The notes under the pieces were generated by a model. It worked only from the letters and a program-made list of their open reading frames with translations. It was not told where the DNA came from and ran no database searches. From Spirochaetota bacterium (GTDB lineage: Bacteria; Spirochaetota; Leptospiria; Turneriellales; Turneriellaceae), in assembly GCA_963205035.1 (NCBI GenBank), contig CAUJII010000044.1, positions 1-7,243 on the forward strand: a stretch of DNA of 7,243 nt. The letters run 5' to 3'. Positions 1 through 6,023 of this stretch are shown one piece after another; the first letter of the stretch is position 1, and each line of letters starts with the position of its first letter. The position numbers and the translations under genes were made by a program.

Positions 1-663
1 GAAAAGGTCGCCGCACGCTCGTCGGTAATTGCGGGATTTATGTACCTCACGATTGCACTCATTCCGCTTTTCTTGGGCGTCGTCGCAGTGAAACTCTTAC
101 CCGCGTCGGACATTCCGGCAGACAAACAATTTTTGCTGCCCCAGTTAATTCTGTTGAAGACACCACCGTGGTTGCAAATTATTTTCTTTGGTGCGCTCGT
201 TTCCGCCATTCTGAGCACGGCGAGCGGCGCACTCCTCGCTCCGTCGGTGCTCTTGAGCGAAAACCTTCTGAGCAAACTGGTGCGCGACGACAAAAAACTC
301 CTCTTGCTTTCACGCGTGAGTACGGTGCTTCTGGCCGCTTGGGCAACGCAGATGGCCGTGGCGAATCGGCACATCCACGACCTTGTCACCGAATCGTCGG
401 CGATTGGTCTGGTTGCGCTCTTTGTTCCATTTGTCGTGGGTTACTACGCAAAGCGGCACGAAAGCGCCGTCGCTATAGTCAGCATCATAGCGGGTTTTGC
501 GACTTGGCAGTTTTGGCCGTTCATCGCTCTTGAATTGGCTCTGAATGAAAAAGACGTCCCTTCTGCGATTGCAGGGCTCGTCGTGTCGATGGCTCCCTAC
601 GTTGGCTATTACGTATTGTGCATCACACGTTCGGCATTTTCTCTCGTTAGAAAAAATTCATAA
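1..663 (+). CDS. Sodium:solute symporter (SSS family), C-terminal part, 5' end outside window
   Basis: The open frame runs in from base 1 without a start, so the visible 220 residues are the C-terminal part of a longer membrane protein; the ATG at 40 is internal. The protein is a chain of hydrophobic helices. The segment around visible residues 62-90 (bases 184-270) reads GALVSAILSTASGALLAP, the pattern of the SSS helix whose conserved Ser-Thr pair (here visible residues 72-73) helps bind sodium in PutP and vSGLT. SSS members use the sodium gradient to import a small solute such as an amino acid, sugar or carboxylate; the substrate cannot be read from this fragment. Family SSSF members are usually about 450-600 residues, so more than half is missing. 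The stop at 661-663 lies inside the 3' end of the convergent lipoprotein gene (17-nt overlap). The family call is firm; the substrate is unknown. Confidence 0.85.
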   Translation, partial: EKVAARSSVIAGFMYLTIALIPLFLGVVAVKLLPASDIPADKQFLLPQLILLKTPPWLQIIFFGALVSAILSTASGALLAPSVLLSENLLSKLVRDDKKLLLLSRVSTVLLAAWATQMAVANRHIHDLVTESSAIGLVALFVPFVVGYYAKRHESAVAIVSIIAGFATWQFWPFIALELALNEKDVPSAIAGLVVSMAPYVGYYVLCITRSAFSLVRKNS

Positions 664-1183
664 GGTACCAACGCGTATCTTTTTTTCTAAAGATGAGGTT
701 TCCCATAATCCCCATCGCGGGTCTTGATTTGAAATCGAGACGCGCTTCGCATTCTGTCGGTGAGTACCAATAAAGAGCCACACGGATTTGTTTTGCTTTG
801 CCGAAGCTCGTGCTGTAGCTCACGATGTTGTCTTTGGGAGCTGTCTCTTTCCAGTAATCGTCGCTCCACAGGACGCGGTAAAGCTGCGAAGAGGGAGTCG
901 TGAGTGCAGTGCGAATTTCAGCGAACGATGCAAAAGCCTTCGCGTCGATGACAGCCCCCTCTTTCTTGTCGATGTAGCGCAAAATTGTTTCTGCGTTCTT
1001 ATCATAAACCGCCAAGACAATCTCTTCGACAGCGCGCAAAATATGCGGGTTTTCTTCTTGCGCGGTTTTCTCGTCGGCACCACCGACAAAATAATACCCT
1101 TGAAGCGAAAAAGTCGGCGGCGTCTTGCACGCGAGAAGCCCAAGAAGTACAATAGCGCATAAGAGGTGGGATTTTTTCTTCAT
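647..1183 (-). CDS. Small putative lipoprotein of unknown function
   Basis: This 178-residue protein has a lysine-rich N-terminus (MKKK), a hydrophobic stretch at 7-18 and LLAC at 16-19. That is a signal peptide with a lipobox, and Cys19 is the predicted lipid-modified residue. The mature part of about 160 residues begins KTPPTF and contains a helical region near 48-70 followed by a mixed, aromatic-rich region (LYRVLWSDDYW near 101-111, then VALYWYS, then RWYLMNFF at the end). This is compatible with a small alpha/beta domain, but I recognise no family. The start ATG overlaps the stop of the upstream pseudo-ATPase gene as ATGA (1180-1183), so the two are probably translationally coupled and it is the last gene of the block. 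Its 3' end overlaps the convergent symporter gene by 17 nt. Location at a membrane by lipid anchor is well supported; which membrane, and the role, are not. Confidence 0.8.
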   Translation of the reverse strand: MKKKSHLLCAIVLLGLLACKTPPTFSLQGYYFVGGADEKTAQEENPHILRAVEEIVLAVYDKNAETILRYIDKKEGAVIDAKAFASFAEIRTALTTPSSQLYRVLWSDDYWKETAPKDNIVSYSTSFGKAKQIRVALYWYSPTECEARLDFKSRPAMGIMGNLIFRKKDTRWYLMNFF

Positions 1184-2607
1184 AACTGCATCTGCTCCAT
1201 GAGTGAGGCCAATGCGTTCGGATGGTCTAAGGAGAGCTTCTCGCCGTGCAGAATATGAGTGAAGCCCCCCCGCGCTGCAAGGCGCGTGAAACGCGCCAAC
1301 GTGCCGGCGTTGGCCGCAGTAAGCCGCACGTCTTTGTGTTGCAGAGAAGGTATCGTTGCTCGCGGAAAGACTGCCGTTGCGAGGAGCTCCCCCGAACGGG
1401 GAAGGCTTACCAAACGCGGGTAACCGTCGACTTCGATGAGTGTCGTGATGGGCAGCGGGGCGAAGCGCTCGATGCTGCGGTAAGCAGACCGCGCGCTGAA
1501 GAAGGCATCTTTTGGATAGTATGCACGCATCTTTTTTTGCAGGGCGTTGAGCGAGGTCTCTTTCTTCGCCTCTTCTTCGCAGGAAAGTTTGAAATAAAGC
1601 GCCGCCCCGTGGAGTAGCGGAAGAGTCCCTACGAGTTCGCTCTCGCCTAACACGATGCGGTACGCAGAAAGTAAACGCCGCACTGTCCGTCTGAGGTATG
1701 CCGACTCTTCGTTTTCGCTGGCCCAGAAATCGGTGGGAAGCGCTCGCGAGAAAGCAGGACCTAATCCCGGGAATTCTGTCCCCTGTTCTTTTCGCAAAAG
1801 CACGGTGTGCGGCGCATGTGCGTGGGTCGCAAGGGCTGCAATCTCCGCTTTGTAGGAGTTGTCAATTACCGCAAAAGTGGCGTCGGCGTTGGCGCTCATA
1901 TATGCACTGTGGCGTTTTCCAGAATACCAGACGACAGCATCGTAATCTTCGTCTAAGAAGCCTGCGATGCGGCAGATCTCTGCGTCTTCAAAGGGACGCA
2001 GACTCGTCGCTTGCAGATTCAAGTAGTCGACGCCGGTGAAAGCAGGGACTATACATTTTTTGAGGTCTGCGCGAAAGGTTGACGGCTTTTCTAATTGCTC
2101 GGTGAGCAAAGGCGGCAGCGCATCGAAACGAAGGAGCGAAAAAATAAATTGGTTTTCAGTATCTGCATCGACGAGAAGAATTTTTTTCCAGAGCTTTGTC
2201 GCCTCAGACGCAATAAAGACCGCCGCGGCCGCCGTTTCTACGCCTTTTATATGGGCTGTCACTTGAAAAATTTTAGCCCTTGCGGGGCGCGCTGCAATAG
2301 TTAGTCGCTCCCTTTGCGCTTTGAGTAAATACGCTTGCCCTAATGCGCGGTTTTGGACCAAGAATTGGGCAATGGAATCACTCTTAGCAAAAACCGAACC
2401 CAACGGAGCGTCGATTTCGCCTTTGCGTGTTTCTAAGAAAGGTAAAGCACCGGCAGCAAATGTGACTCCCACACCTTCTTCAAAGATGCAGTTCACACTT
2501 TCTGCGGCTTGCGGGGTTTTCTCCCACTGGAGTTCGCGCAAATTCGCGAGTTCAAATGGCGTTAGTGCTTCAAAGAGAGGGGCGTAGTCAAAAGCGTTCG
2601 CATTCAC
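1180..2607 (-). CDS. CpaE/MinD-like protein with degenerate P-loop (putative pseudo-ATPase)
   Basis: I place the start at GTG 2607, one base after the TPR gene's stop, giving 475 residues. An in-frame ATG at 2682 would overlap that gene by 74 nt and add a Ser/Asn-rich segment that looks like out-of-frame translation. A TTG at 2658 is also possible. The middle has the layout of SIMIBI/ParA-type ATPases: a loop at about 116-127 (AHIKGVETAAA) followed by a helix, ILLVDAD at 143-149, and DYDAVVW at 221-227 where the Walker B strand should be. In canonical MinD/CpaE the loop is KGGxGKT. Here the Lys-Thr of GKT is replaced by Thr-Ala and a Gly is lost, and the Walker B strand lacks its catalytic-region Asp. 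The N-terminal 100 residues and C-terminal 200 are unrecognised; the N-terminus weakly recalls a cyclic-nucleotide-binding or degenerate receiver domain. TadZ/CpaE relatives with atypical Walker boxes are known. Its role is probably positioning or scaffolding (inference). Confidence 0.72.
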   Translation of the reverse strand: MNANAFDYAPLFEALTPFELANLRELQWEKTPQAAESVNCIFEEGVGVTFAAGALPFLETRKGEIDAPLGSVFAKSDSIAQFLVQNRALGQAYLLKAQRERLTIAARPARAKIFQVTAHIKGVETAAAAVFIASEATKLWKKILLVDADTENQFIFSLLRFDALPPLLTEQLEKPSTFRADLKKCIVPAFTGVDYLNLQATSLRPFEDAEICRIAGFLDEDYDAVVWYSGKRHSAYMSANADATFAVIDNSYKAEIAALATHAHAPHTVLLRKEQGTEFPGLGPAFSRALPTDFWASENEESAYLRRTVRRLLSAYRIVLGESELVGTLPLLHGAALYFKLSCEEEAKKETSLNALQKKMRAYYPKDAFFSARSAYRSIERFAPLPITTLIEVDGYPRLVSLPRSGELLATAVFPRATIPSLQHKDVRLTAANAGTLARFTRLAARGGFTHILHGEKLSLDHPNALASLMEQMQL

Positions 2608-2608
2608 G

Positions 2609-3967
2609 TTAGATCGCGCGTAGAAGTTGGATGAGTTGTTTGCGGTCGAAGAGTTCAATGGGGCGCGATTGAATGAACGCATGCGCTTGACTCGAAAAAT
2701 CGGAGGTGCTCAAGCACACGGCTTTGTTGGCCCCTTTGCTGCGCATCTCTTCGTGCAGAGCACGCACCGTCCGTTCGGGGACTAAATCCGTCGTACGCAG
2801 GATATATACCAAGCGGTTGGACTTTTTTGCGTTGCGCCGGTTGCCTTCTTCTTCGGTCGCCAAAATATGCACTTCGGAATCGTCGACGACGTTTAAGTCG
2901 ACGACTTTATAGCCCATCGTTTCAACGACCGCGCGCGATTGCGCTTCAAATTTTCCGGGTGCGGCGATCATAAAGTCCTTGATCGTGTCATCGGTGCGGA
3001 ACTCTTCATAAGCTTTTAGCTTGTCGTTGACGTCGCGGAATTTCGCGTTGACGTCCATGATGCGCTCCCAGTTTGCAATCGCCGTGTGGAAATCGCGTTT
3101 ACGTTCTGCGCAAGCGGCAATCGCGTAGCGCATGTTGAGTTCGAGATCCGAGCCTTTCGGAGCGACAAGAAGTCCCTTTTCTAATTCCACTTGCGCGACG
3201 GGGAGCATCCCTTTTTCCATGAGGCTCAAGCCCTTGCCCAAAAGCGCTCGCCCTTTGAGATTTTCGTCTTTTGCCGCTAAGTCAAATTCCTTAACCGCCC
3301 AATCGTAGTCCTTTTGGTTCTTGAGGCACATGCCCAAGTAATAGTGAGCACTAAAGAGGTTGGGGTTGAGTTTGACGGCTTCGGTCAAGGCCAGCTTTGC
3401 ATCGGCAAGATTCCCCAAGTGGTATTCAAGAGTCCCGATGTGCTGAAAAGAATCGGCATGGTTGGGCTTGAGCTTCGCCGATTGCTTGAAATAAGGTAGC
3501 GCCTTATCGGGCAAATTAGCGGTTTCAAAGAGAATTCCCACTTGGAAGAAATTTTCGTTGTTGGTGCCGTCGAGGCGCGTTAAGATGAGATATTCTTTTT
3601 TTGCCTCGTCGTAGTTGCGGTTCACCATATAGATTTTCGCAAGCTTCGAGCGCACAGTTGCTTCTTTGACCTGAGGGCCCCATTTTGCGATCTTGATTGT
3701 TTGCCGATATTCGGTCGCGGCCGATTGGGGATCGTTTTGTTTGGAATACGCTTCGCCGAGTAGAAAGTGGAGGTAAGGGTCGCGCTCGTTTTCTTCGATC
3801 ATCTTCTGAAGGCGACTAATCGCCGGGCCCGTATGCCCTTGACGAATCATCTCAGCGAGCTCTTCGACGCGCTTTGGTACTAAATATGTGCGAGCGACAT
3901 AGTACGCAAAAATGGCGACAACCCCAATAATACCGCCGATGAGCAGTATGCTGATGAAATCGTCCAT
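2609..3967 (-). CDS. Membrane-anchored TPR protein with degenerate Mrr/restriction-endonuclease-like C-terminal domain
   Basis: This 452-residue protein starts with a transmembrane helix at about 5-26 (SILLIGGIIGVVAIFAYYVA) followed by basic residues, so it is probably anchored in the inner membrane. Residues about 64-310 are tetratricopeptide repeats, seen as recurring pairs such as HFLLGEAYSKQND, AHYYLGMCLKNQKDYDWAV and DSFQHIGTLEYHLGNLADA. Residues about 328-452 resemble the Mrr-type nuclease fold: FEAQSRAVVETMGYKV at the start, a core strand, then CLSTSDFSSQAHAF and IELFDRKQLIQLL, matching the usual ending of Mrr domains. The expected Q/E-x-K on the core strand reads VYILR, so nuclease activity is unlikely. 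The start is 2 nt after the coiled-coil gene's stop, with no clear Shine-Dalgarno sequence, which suggests coupling. The TPR call is firm; the C-terminal fold is a pattern judgement. A resemblance to spirochaete membrane TPR proteins of the flagellar collar type is only an idea. Confidence 0.85.
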   Translation of the reverse strand: MDDFISILLIGGIIGVVAIFAYYVARTYLVPKRVEELAEMIRQGHTGPAISRLQKMIEENERDPYLHFLLGEAYSKQNDPQSAATEYRQTIKIAKWGPQVKEATVRSKLAKIYMVNRNYDEAKKEYLILTRLDGTNNENFFQVGILFETANLPDKALPYFKQSAKLKPNHADSFQHIGTLEYHLGNLADAKLALTEAVKLNPNLFSAHYYLGMCLKNQKDYDWAVKEFDLAAKDENLKGRALLGKGLSLMEKGMLPVAQVELEKGLLVAPKGSDLELNMRYAIAACAERKRDFHTAIANWERIMDVNAKFRDVNDKLKAYEEFRTDDTIKDFMIAAPGKFEAQSRAVVETMGYKVVDLNVVDDSEVHILATEEEGNRRNAKKSNRLVYILRTTDLVPERTVRALHEEMRSKGANKAVCLSTSDFSSQAHAFIQSRPIELFDRKQLIQLLRAI

Positions 3968-3969
3968 AG

Positions 3970-4353
3970 CTAGCCGTTGAGTTGATCGCCGACAGCTTTA
4001 CGCTGTTCTTTCAGACGTTTGTTCTCCAATTCGAGTTCTTTGATTTTGGTCAGTGCATTGAGAAGTTCGGTTCGACTCATTTGAGAAACATGTTCCGACG
4101 CTTCGACGGTTTCCTTGGCGCTCATGAGCTCGTTGCGGGCAAGCCCTGAGAGCTGCTCGGTCGCCTGTTGTTCGTTTTTTAGTTGAAGTATTTCTTCGCG
4201 GCTATAATCGACGATGTGTTCGTACATTGCTACCATTTGCTCGAGCTGGTTAATCTCTTCATCGTTGAGTCTCACGACGGTTTCATAGCCGCGAATCGTC
4301 TGTCGCAGCGAGTCGACTTCTTTTTTGAGAGTTTCAATATCTCCCTGTGCCAT
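3970..4353 (-). CDS. Coiled-coil protein built from four tandem 21-residue repeats
   Basis: This 127-residue protein is highly charged and helical, with no signal peptide, membrane segment or cysteine. Residues 23-106 are four consecutive 21-residue units beginning YETVV, YEHIV, TEQLS and SEHVS. The shared pattern is [Y/T/S]-E-x-[V/I/L]-x-x-[L/Y/M]-[N/S/A]-[D/R]-x-E-[I/L]. Twenty-one is three heptads, so the units fit one continuous coiled coil. Flanking parts (5-22 and 107-119) are also heptad-like. No enzyme motif is present, so a structural, oligomerising or partner-binding role is likely (inference). The gene ends 2 nt before the TPR gene starts, implying co-translation and perhaps direct interaction. 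The ATG at 4353 has no recognisable Shine-Dalgarno sequence. I do not recognise a named family. Confidence 0.78.
   Translation of the reverse strand: MAQGDIETLKKEVDSLRQTIRGYETVVRLNDEEINQLEQMVAMYEHIVDYSREEILQLKNEQQATEQLSGLARNELMSAKETVEASEHVSQMSRTELLNALTKIKELELENKRLKEQRKAVGDQLNG
4036..4287 (-). repeat. Four tandem 63-nt coding repeats (21 residues each)
   Basis: Units lie at 4287-4225, 4224-4162, 4161-4099 and 4098-4036 on the minus strand and encode residues 23-43, 44-64, 65-85 and 86-106 of the coiled-coil protein. The match is visible at the protein level (E at unit position 2, a hydrophobic at 4, E at 11, I or L at 12, and R or D at 9). The nucleotide sequences have diverged, so this is an old internal duplication rather than a recent slippage array. 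Confidence 0.65.
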
Positions 4354-4435
4354 AACGGGCTTGGGTGGCTAAAGGTATCTCTGCGTCAAGTGTTATGTGC
4401 AAAAATTGAACCAGCGAGTTGTAAGCCTAAACTCT

Positions 4436-5329
4436 CTATTGCACAATATGGATGTCGATGCGCTTGCCCGTGCGTTGCGGTAAATCCTGCAGCTCAATTT
4501 CGTAATCCCCAACGGCAAGCTGCGCAAACCAAGCAAAGTCGTCTTTGAGCGGTGACGAGTGGATAAGCCGACCTTGTTTGCGCAGGTTGATGAACTTCGG
4601 GCGAGGGCGCCAGTCTAAGAGTTTGACGGTCAGCATCACTGTCTCGTTGCCGTCTTTGACGACTTGATAAAGCAGGTTGCCTTGCTTTGAGGATCCCGCC
4701 ATAAAGTGGAGGGCCCCCGTGGGCGCGCCGGTTTTTTCGAGCGCAGCTTTTGCGGTAGAGCGTACAGCCACCATGTCGTCGACGCTTGTGAGGTTGTAAA
4801 CGTCTTGCAAGTGGCCTGCGATGAGACGCAAACCGTCTTTTAGTCGAATGATGATGCTTGCCCCGTCTTCTTTGGGAACTTCTGCGTAAATGCGATCCAG
4901 AATAATTTTCTTGAGGTAGGGAGGTGTCGGCACCATGGGTCTTGCGCCCCAGGTGAACAAGAACTCGATTGTATCTTGAAATAGCGAGAAATCAGCGGGA
5001 TTGTTTTTTAGCGCGAGCCAAGCCTTGTTGCCTTTGAGTTTTTTTTCAAGACTGCGCGGATCGTCAACGCTAAAGAAGAGCTCTGCAAAATCGACGATGG
5101 TATGTACCTCGGTTGGAGTTGTCTCTTTGCTGAACGATGTTTCTTGCCGCTTATGGAGCGCGACCATGGTTTCAAATTGCACGAGCATCTCGAGCGCTGC
5201 GACCTTTTGCGAGGCTAATTTCAACGCCTTGGGCTGAGTCTTATCGTCTAAATAGAGGTCGAGTATTTTGGAAAACTCCTCGGGGGTTAGAGGTGATTTG
5301 CCTTTGGTCGATTTACCTAATTTCTTCAT
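4436..5329 (-). CDS. Unrecognised protein with helical N-terminus and prealbumin-like C-terminal module
   Basis: The start is ATG 5329, preceded 5 nt upstream by AGAAGG, which gives 297 residues. The open frame continues upstream to 5593, but that part translates the palindromic repeat and is not credible. Residues 14-130 are mainly helical (TPEEFSKILDLYLDD, then a Leu-rich region), with no membrane segment or signal peptide. A short central section (157-180, IIIRLKDGLRLIAGHLQ) leads into a beta-rich end. Residues about 217-297 contain VMLTVKLLDWRPRPKFINL, GRLIHSSP, and F-A-x-L-x-x-GDYEIEL. This resembles the CNA-B/transthyretin-like sandwich pattern (F..L..GdY.iel), and I recall similar ends on anti-sigma-factor-like proteins; that is a weak inference. 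The coiled-coil gene follows 82 nt downstream on the same strand, so it may be the first gene of the block or a separate transcript. Function unknown. Confidence 0.75.
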   Translation of the reverse strand: MKKLGKSTKGKSPLTPEEFSKILDLYLDDKTQPKALKLASQKVAALEMLVQFETMVALHKRQETSFSKETTPTEVHTIVDFAELFFSVDDPRSLEKKLKGNKAWLALKNNPADFSLFQDTIEFLFTWGARPMVPTPPYLKKIILDRIYAEVPKEDGASIIIRLKDGLRLIAGHLQDVYNLTSVDDMVAVRSTAKAALEKTGAPTGALHFMAGSSKQGNLLYQVVKDGNETVMLTVKLLDWRPRPKFINLRKQGRLIHSSPLKDDFAWFAQLAVGDYEIELQDLPQRTGKRIDIHIVQ

Positions 5330-5334
5330 ATTTG

Positions 5335-5340
5335 CCTTCT
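5335..5340 (-). promoter_or_regulatory. Ribosome binding site deciding the start at 5329
   Basis: On the minus strand AGAAGG lies 5 nt upstream of ATG 5329 (one mismatch to AGGAGG). It is the clearest Shine-Dalgarno sequence in the window. It favours the 297-residue product over a start further upstream whose codons would lie in the palindromic repeat. A CATAAT hexamer on the same strand at 5392-5387 could be a -10 box, but no good -35 partner is visible. Confidence 0.6.
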
Positions 5341-5426
5341 GCCAGCACATTGCAACTGTGCTTAAACATCTATGGGTTAAAGACGGATTATGGCCCGTTT
5401 TTACGACAAAAAAATGTATTTGGGTG

Positions 5427-5503
5427 TGACCCCACCCCCGGCCCCTCCCCGCATGCGGGGAGGGGGGGGCCCGTAGAGACGCAGCTTGCTGCGTCTCTAC
5501 GGG
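5427..5503. repeat. Two-hairpin palindromic element, copy 1
   Basis: After a C-rich leader (TGACCCCACCCCCGG) comes a perfect 24-nt palindrome at 5442-5465 (CCCCTCCCC, centre GCATGC, GGGGAGGGG). A second inverted repeat follows at 5470-5503: 16-nt arms (5470-5485 and 5488-5503, CCCGTAGAGACGCAGC and its complement) around TT. A near-identical copy sits in the same orientation at 6245-6317. No open frame or terminal transposase is linked to it. It resembles REP/MITE-like intergenic repeats. It sits between divergent genes (the minus-strand block and hicBA), so it could also insulate transcription. Confidence 0.85.
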
Positions 5504-5542
5504 AAAATTATACCACGGGGAGAATAAAATAATAAAAAATAA

Positions 5543-5570
5543 TTGACTTTTTGTAAAAAAAGAACATGCT
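5543..5570 (+). promoter_or_regulatory. Candidate hicBA promoter
   Basis: TTGACT at 5543-5548 matches the -35 consensus at five of six bases. After a 16-nt A/T-rich spacer comes CATGCT at 5565-5570, which keeps only the A2, T3 and T6 positions of a -10 box, so the call is weak. It would start transcription just upstream of hicB ATG 5585. A second possible pair is TTGCTG at 5486-5491 and TATACC at 5509-5514, with a 17-nt spacer overlapping the palindrome. Confidence 0.3.
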
Positions 5571-5584
5571 GCGGTGTGGGTGAA

Positions 5585-5809
5585 ATGAAACAAATTAGTA
5601 TTACGGCAATTATTGAAAAGGAAGATAACATGTATGTTGCATTATGCCCTGAATTTGATATTGCAAGTCAAGGTAATACAATTGAAGAAGCAAAGTCTAA
5701 CCTTACAGAAGCAATTATATTATTTTTAGAAACAGCAGATAAAGCTGAAATAAAAATGCGATATCGCGAACCTGCTTATGTTACGCAATTAAACATCGAA
5801 TATGCCTAA
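5585..5809 (+). CDS. hicB: HicB-family antitoxin
   Basis: The 74-residue protein shows the compact HicB fold: ISITAIIEKEDNMYVALCPEFDIASQG at 4-30 is the strand-strand unit typical of HicB, followed by NTIEEAKSNLTEAIILFLETA at 31-51, the classic G-x-T-x-x-E-A-x-x-N-L-x-E-A signature. HicB binds and neutralises the HicA mRNA interferase. The start is ATG 5585, after a GGTGA-like sequence; an in-frame TTG at 5543 would add 14 Cys/Lys-rich residues outside the family pattern and overlaps the candidate -35 box. Only about 20 residues follow the HicB core, so no separate helix-turn-helix or ribbon-helix-helix domain is evident; autoregulation would have to work without it or through the complex. 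The 3' end overlaps hicA by 8 nt (ATGCCTAA). Antitoxin-first order. Confidence 0.9.
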   Translation: MKQISITAIIEKEDNMYVALCPEFDIASQGNTIEEAKSNLTEAIILFLETADKAEIKMRYREPAYVTQLNIEYA

Positions 5810-6023
5810 ATTAGGTGTATTTTCAGGGAAAGAAGTTTGTAAAATTCTGAAAACTATGGGCTTTGAAAGTATACGCCAAACAGGTAGCCATATTATTATG
5901 CAAAAGAAGATCTCATCAAGCACGATTACGGTGCCTGTTCCGAATCATAAAATTATTAAAAAAGGTACTTTACACAGTATAATCAGACAAAGCAAGATAG
6001 ATAAGATTCATTTTACTGCATAG
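5802..6023 (+). CDS. hicA: HicA-family mRNA interferase toxin
   Basis: This 73-residue protein carries the HicA double-stranded-RNA-binding-like fold in full. SGKEVCKILKTMGFESIRQTGSH (8-30) contains the GF-x-x-x-RQ-x-GSH signature, with His30 as the predicted catalytic residue. TITVPVPNH (41-49) and KKGTLHSIIRQSKI (53-66) give the usual TVP-x-H and GTL-x-x-I-I-R-Q-x-x-I elements. HicA cleaves mRNA and tmRNA when HicB is lost. Length is at the family norm and nothing is truncated, so the module should be functional. It starts inside the last codons of hicB (8-nt overlap) with no separate good Shine-Dalgarno sequence, so expression is coupled to hicB. AT-rich codon use matches hicB and not the neighbours. 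Confidence 0.93.
   Translation: MPKLGVFSGKEVCKILKTMGFESIRQTGSHIIMQKKISSSTITVPVPNHKIIKKGTLHSIIRQSKIDKIHFTA

Noticed and set aside
677..694. Stem ATCTTT/AAAGAT as a terminator between the convergent genes
   Set aside because: Six A/T-rich pairs inside a coding region; too weak to support.
788..1162. Plus-strand open frame opposite the lipoprotein gene
   Set aside because: Opposite a gene with a convincing lipobox; the translation is Arg/Cys-rich shadow sequence.
2608..2682. N-terminal extension of the CpaE/MinD-like gene to ATG 2682
   Set aside because: It overlaps the TPR gene's coding end by 74 nt, is Ser/Asn-rich out-of-frame translation, and has no good Shine-Dalgarno sequence; GTG 2607 right after the stop is simpler, though not proven.
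4354..4435. Promoter with TTGACG in the gap before the coiled-coil gene
   Set aside because: No -10 box at a workable distance on the minus strand.
5543..5584. TTG start adding 14 residues to HicB
   Set aside because: The extra residues do not fit the family, and the TTG is part of the candidate -35 box.
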